Origin: an uncultured Planctomycetaceae bacterium
GTDB taxonomy: Bacteria > Planctomycetota > Planctomycetia > Planctomycetales > Planctomycetaceae
Reading direction: 5' to 3'
NCBI GenBank assembly: GCA_903823545.1
Contig: CAIJTL010001327.1
Coordinates: forward strand, 1-22,705
DNA length: 22,705 nucleotides
Position 1 is the first letter of the stretch. Each line of letters begins with the position of its first letter. Shown here in pieces: positions 14,628-22,187 of this stretch. The translations under genes and the position numbers were made by a program. Below the pieces are notes generated by a model. It worked only from the letters and a program-made list of their open reading frames with translations, searched no databases and was not told where the DNA came from.

Positions 14628-17600
14628 TGTGGCGTCATTTAGGATCAAACAGCTGGCGCGAATGGTCGGACGTTGTACGTCATCCGCGATGGCTCATTTC
14701 ATTGTCACTGTTTTGCTTTGCAACGTTCTTTTTTTGCATGTGTTCGAGAACGGTTGCGGAAGATACGTCGCTCAAAATTCGACATGTCTTCGTACCAACG
14801 GATAAAGCCAATGATTGGCCCAAGGGTGAGTTTGAAGGTTACTATGAGCCTGTGCCTTTTGCTGAATACGAAGAGTTGCGTTCCGTGTTTCAGGGTAAAC
14901 GACACGAGCGAAATTGGGCTCACATTCCCTGGCAATCACTGAGTGCCACGTTTGATCCAGGGCGAGGTGTGTTGACAGATGGCCGATGGACTGCAGAAGT
15001 TCGGAGCGACAATCCGAAGCCTCAGTTGATGTCGCTCGAACCACTTGACCTCCCGCTGTCGGAGTTACGTTGGACTGATGGCGATGCAGTTTGGGGGACC
15101 TCGCCGTCAGGCGAAGCATTACTTCGTGTAGAAAAACGCGAACGGCGTCTTGAGGGGACTTTCTCACGGCAAGGAAGGCATCTACAACGAACGTGGCAAT
15201 TTCCACTGCGGCTCGCTTCGGCAACAGTGTCTGAGTTGAAGCTGCGTGTTCCTTCCAGATTTTCTGTGAAGTGTTCGGCAGGAACCTTGCGTGGTCCGCT
15301 ATCGACTGGTGAAGAAGGATGGCGAACGTGGTTGCTTAACTTAGGGAGTCAGTCACGATGCGATCTCTTGGTGAGCGAATCACCCATGACAGTGACGACT
15401 GAACCCGTCGTTGTGTACGACCAAGTTTCCTCATACAGCTTGCGAGAAGCTGAGGTTGAGGTGCAGTTTGAAATAAACGCAGAAATATTTCACACGCCGA
15501 AAGCGACTCTGAGCTTTGCAGTGCCAGATGACTTGTCGGTTTACACGGTTGGGTTTTCAGGCGATTCGCGATTGAAGTGGCGAGAGTTGCCGCGCACGCC
15601 AGGGCAACCGCGTCATGTAGAAGTGATTCTACCGCAGCCACAAATTGGCAAAGTCCGCGCGCTGCAGATACTCGCGGGATCTGCAGCAAAGTGGGCGCCG
15701 ACATGGACGCTCCCGCGGATTATGTTGGCGGGAGGTTGGTTCAATGGTGGACGATGGAATGTTTCGGTGGATGCGCCCCTGGTCTGGAATGCGCTGCAAA
15801 CCAACGGACTCCGTTTGACGGAAGTTGATGTCAATACGCCCGATGTTCGGCGTTTGTCGTTCTCGCAATATCTCGCCGATGCGGCACTCGCACTTGATGT
15901 TTCCTATCCCGTGACTCGACTCTCAGCTCAAACTCTGCAACGGCTCACGTCGGACGAAAGCGGCTGGCGGTTGACGTTGGAGTGGCTGACACAATCAACG
16001 TCTGGAGTCAGTTACTCCACTCGATGCCGTGTCCCTGCGGGGTGGGAAATCTTAGATGTGCTTTCCATAAGTGACGCATCGTCATCCGAAGTTTTGCACT
16101 GGAACTTGATCACAGAAGCGTCAGGCGAACGAATTTTGGTTTGTGATTTTGCCTCGCCCTTAGAAGAGCGCTCGCCGCAGCGCATTAGGGTTGAGGCACA
16201 AAGGTCACGAAGTGTGAAAGAGGCCCATGAAGTTTTTGAATTGCCCACGCCACTCGAATGTTTGCACTCCGATCAACTCTTGGTTGTCACAGTTCCGAGC
16301 GGTTGGAAATGGGATACCGCCGATGATGCCGTACCTGCACCGGTTGCGATGAAGCGATTTGCAGATCCGTGGTCGACGTTCGAACTTTGGAAAGATGGGG
16401 CATCGAAATGGCGTGAGAACACTCTTTTGAGCCGGTCGGTTCAGAATAACACGCCACTGAAGCCGATCGCGGCCTTCGTTCTTGAGTCGACTGATCAAAA
16501 CGAACGATCCGCACCTGTCGGAGTCCAGGCATCACAGAAATCAAAATCGGCTGCGGGTGACTTGAGCGAGGGAGAAAATCCTATTCCGTCGACTCTGAAT
16601 CCTGCGGTGTCTGATACCGGTCTCACCAGCCCCGCGCTGGTATGGACGTCTGCCGAATTACGTTCACTGATCTTCCCCGGTGGCGATGGGGACGACATGC
16701 ATTGGCTCTCGCTGCGTGCCGCTGAGATAACTCGTGTGGGGAGGTTAGAGTTTGGACTTCCCACGCCGGCGGATTTGGTCTCAGTTCGCATGAATGGTGT
16801 TCGTACCGAAACCCAACAAAACGGTCGAACATTCCAATTGCCCTCAATCCCGCAGGGTGGTTTGCAGACGTTGGAGATTCAGTATCGCGTCCCGTCTGAT
16901 CGCGATTTCTTGCGGAATCGCGAGACGATCCCGATTCCGAGTTTGGAAGCTCCGGTGCTCGGATTTTACTGGCTCTTCGCATTGCCGCCAGAAGCCAGAA
17001 TCGCAGAGGAACCAGCCGGGTTAAGGCTGTTGCAACCGCTCGATCCAACACCGTGGATTCGTCGCCTATTCGGTCCGCTCGGTCGCGATGAGATGTCGAA
17101 TTGGTTCAATCCAATTTCACGTCGCTCCTGGAATGACTTGTGGGTTCCCACGCAATGGAAGGATCCACAATCGGACACTCCGGCAGCGTGGTTTGCACCA
17201 CGTGGATGGAGAGTCCGTGAAGCGTCCGCTCCATCGCTCCCAACGGCGATTACATGGGTCAGTTGGAACGCGGGGCAAGTCCGTATTCTTGCTTGGATCG
17301 GAATGCTGTTTAGCGCGACGATTGGGTGCATCATGCGTTGTCGGCAGACTGCCCCAAGAGTTCACATTGCAGCCGCTTGGTTAGGGGCCTGTGTTGTCGG
17401 AGTCGTATTGTCGTCGCCGGTTTATGCCGAAGGGCTTGGTGGGTGCTTGATTGGAACTGTAATCGCCGTACTTATTCCGCGTCGCCTACTAATGAGTTAC
17501 GCAACACGGCGCGAGGCATCTGCTCGCGGTGCGTTCGAGGTGACAGTCGCCGTTCAACGTGTTGTCGGAGTTATGTTGGTGTCACTCACGCTGGCCTTGG

Positions 17601-20600
17601 CTGCGTTTGCTGCTGACGAACCCGTGTCGCAGGCAACACCTCGAACGATCGACAATCGAGAGGCGATCAATCAGCGATTTGACGTTCTTATACCTGTGGA
17701 CGATCCGCGAGATGCGCTGGCGGAGTTCGTGCGACCGTCTGAAAAACTTCCAATGGCGTGGGTACCAACGCCCTTACTCGCCCGTTGGCGCGATCATCGT
17801 GTGCGTCTAACAAGTCCAGGGACACTTCTTTCTTCAGCTCAGTACAACGTCGAAGTCAAAGATCAGTTCGTCAGCGTGAAAGCCGAATACCTCATTCATC
17901 GCCTGATACCGGAACAAGCAGCGACTTTGTTGTTTCCGTTCGCCAATATCCCGCTCAGCGGGGCCAACGCCTGCCTGTTAGACGGTCAGCCGTATTCACA
18001 GTTCGCGTTAACAAACAATGGGACTTTGCAACTAGACCTTCCTCCTTTGGAGCCAGCGCAATCTGACGAGGGGATTGGCAAGGTGGTCACACAACGAGTG
18101 GCGTTTACCTTGCTCCCGCCGCTCACGGCCGAAGAGTCGGTCTCGCGATTAAAGTTGAGTCTCCCACCGCTTTTGAACAGTTCGATGACGGTTAAGCTCG
18201 GTACGAAAAGCGATCTGTCGTTTGATGGCCGAAAGGGTGAGGCTCTCATCGATACGTCAGGTGATGCATCATCTGCACGACTAGGAAAGATCACAGAGTT
18301 ATGGCTCGACATCCACAAGCCAGGAGTGACGCAAAATCGCCGTATGGCCGAAGTGAAAGTTGATGTGACTTGTTTCGCGGAATTGGCACCGACAGCCTTA
18401 AGGCAAAGGTATCGTGCTCGTTATTCCGTTGCCTCAGGCGAGGTGAATGACGTTACCTGGAATCTCCCACGCGGAGTCTTGCTGCGCGACGGAGATGTGC
18501 AAGCCGATGATCTCTTGCAGTGGTCAGTCGAGCCACTTGGCGACAACCGCCAGAAGCTTGTTATTGAATTCTCAAAACCACAGACCAATGAGTTCACCGT
18601 TGATGTCTTTGGTTTGCAGCCTCCTCTCGGAACGCCGGAACAACCACGCTGGGAGCCGTGGTCAGTTGAGTCGCCCCCGGATGAACCAAGTAAATCGGGA
18701 AGCGGCGCGAAGCTCAAGCTGGGCGTCACGAGCCTACCTGGATTCAAGGTGACCATGCAGTCTTTGAATGCTGATCAGACAGTGCCAATGACTGAGGCGG
18801 CGTTCGCGAAAAGCTGGGTCAATGCCGTAGTTCCTAAGCAACCGCAAGTTCTATTGCAGCTATCCAAGCCGGTTGAATTGTTATTCCAAGTTGCCCCGAT
18901 TGTGTCTCAGCGGAAAGTTCGCCAAGAGTTGTTGCTTAGGTTGGGACGTAAATCGTTTGAGTGGGAGTTGTATGCCGAAGTAACAACAACCGGTGCCGCC
19001 GCGTTTCAACATGAGTTGGTGCTCTCGCCACAGTTTCGCGTGGATGCGGTGAAAGTGACCGAAGACGAAGCCGAGCGACTTTTGAGTTGGGCAATGAACG
19101 ATCAACGACTGACATTGTTCTTGCGGAGTGAGACGACTGGTATCCAAAACATTTTCCTGCAAGGCAAAGATGCGACCCCTGCCGACGGACGTCTGACAAT
19201 TCCCACACGTTGGCTCGCCGATGCCGAGTTGAGTGAATTCAGTGTGCGAGTGACTCACGATCCTGAATGGCAGGCTCAGGTTTTTGGTGACCGCGATGAG
19301 CCGCTCGCACCAGTCGAAGTCGGTAGTCCAATTCCAGATCGTCCGGAGCTGTTCCTTGGAAAGTTTCGCGCGAAGCCGGGTGGAGAAGCACTCGCTTTGC
19401 AACTGACGCCACATCAAGCCGCTGGCTCAGCAGAAGCGTGGACAGTGATTGCGCCGACGACAAGTGAGTCTTGGATGGGGCGGCATATCGAGCGACTGAT
19501 CGATCGAGGCCAGATCACAGCTCGAATCTTTTGGCCCACAGCTTGGCAAGCGACAGGAACTTTACGTCTGTCATCATCGCTCAAAGAATTAGCCCGCCGT
19601 TCGTTGCCGGACGGGTTTGAGCTAACGGTGCAGTCGATTGAAGGAAGTGATGCTCCTCGCGAGCTGTACTTTGAGTCCGCGATTCCCCTCAAAAACGCTG
19701 CGGCTATTAGGCTCTCGCCACCGTCAGCATTGGATATGGGGGAACGATCACATCAATGGCTCTTTGCCAACGAGCTGTCTTCATGGTTGGCCGTCCCCAA
19801 TGATGGCCAACCAGTTCGCGACTTAACGGTGTTGCCTGAAACTGTGAGTAAGCTGTTGTCAATTACAACCAAGAGTTGGCTTTTGTTATCGGCGACTGCT
19901 TCGACGATAGACCTCCGTCAACCAGATCCGACAAAAGCCGCGCCAACTCCCAAGCTGGCTTGGACGGACACGGCTGTCTGGGTTGCAGATGGAGCCATTA
20001 CCCAGGGGCGAACTTGGTTTTTGTTGCAACCGAGCGGTATGCGCGAATTCGCCATTCATCGTCCTGATGGGATCCATTGGACTGCGGCATTCATTAACGA
20101 TCGCCTGCAGGTGCTTCCCCAGGAACCGAATCTTGATTTGAAGATTGCGGAGATCCCCAGCGAACCACTGGTTTGGATTTCAATCTTTTGGCAAGTTGAT
20201 CCAACATCGAGCGATCGCATTGTGGCTCGGCGAGACGTGCAGTTGCCAATGCCAATCGATGCAAAACTCGTATCTCCAATACACGACATGTCACTAATTT
20301 CTGTTGGAAACAGCGAGGTCTCGTCAACGCGAGGTGCTCGGCGCGTTCAAGATTGGGATGGCCGTCTCTCGCGAGCTTCACACATCCTCCGCAGCTTACA
20401 ACTGGATCCGAAAGCCACGCGAGGGCCAATGCGGCGATTATGGAACTTGGTCCAAACAGACCTCAACGAATCGCGACGAGTGATCGACCAACTCCCCCCA
20501 GATGTTGGCTTCGGTAACTCGGCCCGCGAACAACTGCAATCAACAACGGCTGACTACGAGTCTCTCAAAGCTCGCAATCAACAGCTCGGACTCGAGAATG

Positions 20601-21004
20601 CAACCAACAATGGGGTGAAAGGAAATAGTACAGGAGCCGGTAGCGGAAATGACGCAGTGACCTGGGCGAGCGATGCTTGGTTACAAGTCCCCAGTTCATG
20701 GAATGCCGTAGCTGATGCTGATCAGTCCGCAAAACTTTCCGTCATTGTCGTGGATCGCCGTTGGTTGACATGGACGCTAGCTGTTTTAGCCATCATTGGT
20801 GTGATCCCCTTGTTGCGCACGTGGCTCCGTTGGCAAACCGGCGAATGGCTCGCGCGCCACCCGAATTTGGCATGGTCGCTCCTCGCCATCATCTGGTGGA
20901 CCTGTCTCGCCCCCAGCATCGTTGGCTTCGGCCTGCTGGTCCTCGCAGCCCTCACCGCACTTCGTCAGCGCCAATATGGAGGCGTGGTCTCGCAGATCGA
21001 TTGA
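14624..21004 (+). CDS. Giant two-part exported membrane protein, function unknown (2126 aa)
   Basis: Not recognised as a named family. It starts by ATGA overlap with the previous gene; a second in-frame ATG follows directly. Layout: signal-like helix 24-41; beta-rich ectodomain to about 880 with a Ser/Pro/Gly linker near 630-680; three helices near 886-904, 913-930 and 938-951; basic loop PRRLLMSYATRREASAR; a fourth helix 977-997 ending AAFAAD like a signal peptide; a second beta-rich ectodomain about 1000-1900; a helical charged stretch about 1930-1990; C-terminal helices near 2046-2065 and 2082-2112 (the latter long enough for two). Basic loops fall on one side throughout, so both ectodomains should face outward. 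Residues 1-957 parallel the full 1195-aa protein, suggesting a fusion. No catalytic motif seen. Confidence 0.88.
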   Translation: MMWRHLGSNSWREWSDVVRHPRWLISLSLFCFATFFFCMCSRTVAEDTSLKIRHVFVPTDKANDWPKGEFEGYYEPVPFAEYEELRSVFQGKRHERNWAHIPWQSLSATFDPGRGVLTDGRWTAEVRSDNPKPQLMSLEPLDLPLSELRWTDGDAVWGTSPSGEALLRVEKRERRLEGTFSRQGRHLQRTWQFPLRLASATVSELKLRVPSRFSVKCSAGTLRGPLSTGEEGWRTWLLNLGSQSRCDLLVSESPMTVTTEPVVVYDQVSSYSLREAEVEVQFEINAEIFHTPKATLSFAVPDDLSVYTVGFSGDSRLKWRELPRTPGQPRHVEVILPQPQIGKVRALQILAGSAAKWAPTWTLPRIMLAGGWFNGGRWNVSVDAPLVWNALQTNGLRLTEVDVNTPDVRRLSFSQYLADAALALDVSYPVTRLSAQTLQRLTSDESGWRLTLEWLTQSTSGVSYSTRCRVPAGWEILDVLSISDASSSEVLHWNLITEASGERILVCDFASPLEERSPQRIRVEAQRSRSVKEAHEVFELPTPLECLHSDQLLVVTVPSGWKWDTADDAVPAPVAMKRFADPWSTFELWKDGASKWRENTLLSRSVQNNTPLKPIAAFVLESTDQNERSAPVGVQASQKSKSAAGDLSEGENPIPSTLNPAVSDTGLTSPALVWTSAELRSLIFPGGDGDDMHWLSLRAAEITRVGRLEFGLPTPADLVSVRMNGVRTETQQNGRTFQLPSIPQGGLQTLEIQYRVPSDRDFLRNRETIPIPSLEAPVLGFYWLFALPPEARIAEEPAGLRLLQPLDPTPWIRRLFGPLGRDEMSNWFNPISRRSWNDLWVPTQWKDPQSDTPAAWFAPRGWRVREASAPSLPTAITWVSWNAGQVRILAWIGMLFSATIGCIMRCRQTAPRVHIAAAWLGACVVGVVLSSPVYAEGLGGCLIGTVIAVLIPRRLLMSYATRREASARGAFEVTVAVQRVVGVMLVSLTLALAAFAADEPVSQATPRTIDNREAINQRFDVLIPVDDPRDALAEFVRPSEKLPMAWVPTPLLARWRDHRVRLTSPGTLLSSAQYNVEVKDQFVSVKAEYLIHRLIPEQAATLLFPFANIPLSGANACLLDGQPYSQFALTNNGTLQLDLPPLEPAQSDEGIGKVVTQRVAFTLLPPLTAEESVSRLKLSLPPLLNSSMTVKLGTKSDLSFDGRKGEALIDTSGDASSARLGKITELWLDIHKPGVTQNRRMAEVKVDVTCFAELAPTALRQRYRARYSVASGEVNDVTWNLPRGVLLRDGDVQADDLLQWSVEPLGDNRQKLVIEFSKPQTNEFTVDVFGLQPPLGTPEQPRWEPWSVESPPDEPSKSGSGAKLKLGVTSLPGFKVTMQSLNADQTVPMTEAAFAKSWVNAVVPKQPQVLLQLSKPVELLFQVAPIVSQRKVRQELLLRLGRKSFEWELYAEVTTTGAAAFQHELVLSPQFRVDAVKVTEDEAERLLSWAMNDQRLTLFLRSETTGIQNIFLQGKDATPADGRLTIPTRWLADAELSEFSVRVTHDPEWQAQVFGDRDEPLAPVEVGSPIPDRPELFLGKFRAKPGGEALALQLTPHQAAGSAEAWTVIAPTTSESWMGRHIERLIDRGQITARIFWPTAWQATGTLRLSSSLKELARRSLPDGFELTVQSIEGSDAPRELYFESAIPLKNAAAIRLSPPSALDMGERSHQWLFANELSSWLAVPNDGQPVRDLTVLPETVSKLLSITTKSWLLLSATASTIDLRQPDPTKAAPTPKLAWTDTAVWVADGAITQGRTWFLLQPSGMREFAIHRPDGIHWTAAFINDRLQVLPQEPNLDLKIAEIPSEPLVWISIFWQVDPTSSDRIVARRDVQLPMPIDAKLVSPIHDMSLISVGNSEVSSTRGARRVQDWDGRLSRASHILRSLQLDPKATRGPMRRLWNLVQTDLNESRRVIDQLPPDVGFGNSAREQLQSTTADYESLKARNQQLGLENATNNGVKGNSTGAGSGNDAVTWASDAWLQVPSSWNAVADADQSAKLSVIVVDRRWLTWTLAVLAIIGVIPLLRTWLRWQTGEWLARHPNLAWSLLAIIWWTCLAPSIVGFGLLVLAALTALRQRQYGGVVSQID

Positions 21005-21285
21005 TGAGTACCGAGTCCGGAAGCCGGTACTTTCAGTTGCGTTTGTCGTCGGCGTCGCGCGAACTGCGAATCACGGTCAGTCCGCGACAATCGGAAGGGA
21101 TGAGTGTTCTGCGGAGCGAACTCGCGCTTGTCGGGCACAACGGTCGCAAGCTCTGCCAAGTGCCCCTTAACCGTCAGGGGCACGAATCTGCTCTTTGTAT
21201 TGAACTGCCAAGGGTTAGTGGCGTCAGAGTTGTATGCCGAACGACAAATGAATGGTTGCGTATGCCAAGATTAAAGAGGGAATGA
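21004..21285 (+). CDS. Small protein of unknown function coupled to the giant genes (93 aa)
   Basis: The ATG at 21004 overlaps the stop of the 2126-aa gene as TGATGA, so ribosomes ending there can restart here. The product has 93 aa, is basic, has no signal peptide or membrane helix, and shows alternating hydrophobic/polar residues (YFQLRLSS, ELRITVSP, ALCIELPR, GVRVVCRT), suggesting a small beta-sheet protein. The same frame is open further left inside the giant gene, but that part is a shadow. The stop-start overlap is the main support. It could be a cytoplasmic partner of the membrane proteins. Function unknown. Confidence 0.55.
   Translation: MSTESGSRYFQLRLSSASRELRITVSPRQSEGMSVLRSELALVGHNGRKLCQVPLNRQGHESALCIELPRVSGVRVVCRTTNEWLRMPRLKRE
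21160..21183. repeat. Perfect 8-bp hairpin inside the 93-aa gene
   Basis: GTGCCCCT (21160-21167) and AGGGGCAC (21176-21183) are perfect inverted arms around the loop TAACCGTC. No T-run follows. It lies within coding sequence, about 100 nt before the stop. It could be an mRNA structure or a repeat element that has become part of the gene. Confidence 0.35.
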
Positions 21286-21296
21286 AAAAACCGGAG

Positions 21297-21324
21297 TTGA
21301 CTTAAGACATAATGTCTGTAGTTT
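21297..21324 (+). promoter_or_regulatory. Possible promoter with embedded palindrome before the lipoprotein gene
   Basis: TTGACT (21297-21302) and TAGTTT (21319-21324) are 16 nt apart and could be a weak sigma70-type promoter. Between them AGACAT-A-ATGTCT (21305-21317) is a perfect 13-nt palindrome, a position where a repressor site would block polymerase. It lies 12 nt after the stop of the 93-aa gene and about 85 nt before the lipoprotein ATG. Suggestive only. Confidence 0.27.
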
Positions 21325-21408
21325 ACGTCGTGCTGAGTTGCCCGCGCTGCGCCATTGTGAATGCGTACGATCGAACGGGCCGTTGGACAAGATTTAGGGA
21401 ACACTTCA

Positions 21409-21885
21409 ATGAAGTCATTCAAGATCAGGGAAATCGTAGCCGGATACTTAAGTCTGACATTCTTGTTGCTTGCTGGCTGTGGCGTGAGCGAAACAACTCC
21501 GCCGACTGGTCGCATGATTGATCGAACCACGACATCAGCAACGTCACCAGCACTCGTGGCCGCTTCCGAAGAAGTAAACGCTACGTTTCTTAAAGTGTCT
21601 CCTGAACTGGCCAGCGTTATTGACTCGAGGAACTCACTGTTGCGAACGGGAGTGATGAGTTCTGACAACAGCGAATTGCTTCGAGCCAGTGCCGCGTCCT
21701 ATCGGCAATCGCTGTTAACACTGCGTCGCAAGTTTTTTGATTTGGAATTAGCCGTCGGTGCTGAATCAGTAAAACGGCTGGTTGATTTCGTTATTTCACA
21801 GGGCTTGGTTCTGGCTCCTGAAGTGATGGCTGACATCGAATTGAATTCGTCGATGAGCGCCTTTTCCATGTCTCGCGAGTCATGA
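21409..21885 (+). CDS. Small lipoprotein of unknown function (158 aa)
   Basis: A basic N-terminus (MKSFKIREI) and hydrophobic stretch end in the lipobox LLAGC with Cys24 as the lipidated residue, so the protein should be exported and membrane-anchored. The mature part has a Thr/Ser-rich linker (about 29-50) and then a mostly helical region (about 50-145) with KVSPELASVIDSRNSLLRTG and SYRQSLLTLRRKFFDLELAVG. I do not recognise a family. The start at 21409 was chosen over an in-frame ATG 48 nt upstream because AGGGA lies 8 nt before it and it gives a proper signal sequence. The stop overlaps a following ATG as ATGA. Same strand as the giant operon and the kinase. Confidence 0.75.
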   Translation: MKSFKIREIVAGYLSLTFLLLAGCGVSETTPPTGRMIDRTTTSATSPALVAASEEVNATFLKVSPELASVIDSRNSLLRTGVMSSDNSELLRASAASYRQSLLTLRRKFFDLELAVGAESVKRLVDFVISQGLVLAPEVMADIELNSSMSAFSMSRES

Positions 21886-22187
21886 CGTTGCGGAATCCCG
21901 CCAATTGGAATGTTGACTCGGTCCAGGTGTCAGCCCTTGTCGCGGTCGATACCTTATCGCCTGATTGGATCGGACGGATTCTGGTGTGGGCCGAGGAACA
22001 TTCTGATGCTGCGAGTCGAATCACTCGACGACTTCGTTGCGCTTTTGGAACGGAGCAATTTGCTTTCCGAGGAAAATCGTTTGGACTTATGGGACGCGGC
22101 GAACGGCCTGAAGTCAGCGATAGAATTGGCAGATTGGCTCGTGAATCAACGCTGGCTGACGAAGTGGCAAGCGACGCAATTGCTTGA
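21882..22187 (+). CDS. Doubtful ORF between lipoprotein and kinase (101 aa)
   Basis: It opens with an ATGA overlap on the lipoprotein stop, which is the only positive sign. About 40 codons lie in otherwise empty sequence and look coding-like (WNVDSVQVSALVAVDTLSPDWIGRILVWAEEH), but the last 60 codons lie over the 5' end of the kinase in another frame and look like shadow sequence. It may be a small gene overlapping the kinase, the remnant of a frameshifted gene, or chance. No family recognised. Confidence 0.2.
   Translation: MTLRNPANWNVDSVQVSALVAVDTLSPDWIGRILVWAEEHSDAASRITRRLRCAFGTEQFAFRGKSFGLMGRGERPEVSDRIGRLARESTLADEVASDAIA

Noticed and set aside
17492..17640. Internal ATGs near residues 957-984 of the 2126-aa protein as the start of a separate gene
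   Set aside because: The frame is open through this point without a stop and no ribosome site precedes the ATGs; kept as one fused gene.
18881..19417. 178-aa minus-strand ORF inside the 2126-aa gene
   Set aside because: Shadow frame; the plus-strand frame is continuous for over 6 kb.
20761..21003. Upstream extension of the 93-aa gene to give 174 aa
   Set aside because: The extra part overlaps the 3' end of the giant gene; the ATGA junction at 21004 is a much better start.
21910..22005. Earlier in-frame ATG for the kinase at 21910
   Set aside because: The extra 32 residues are Arg/Cys/Pro-rich and unlike kinase N-termini, whereas 22006 has GAGGA at proper spacing and starts at the typical domain.
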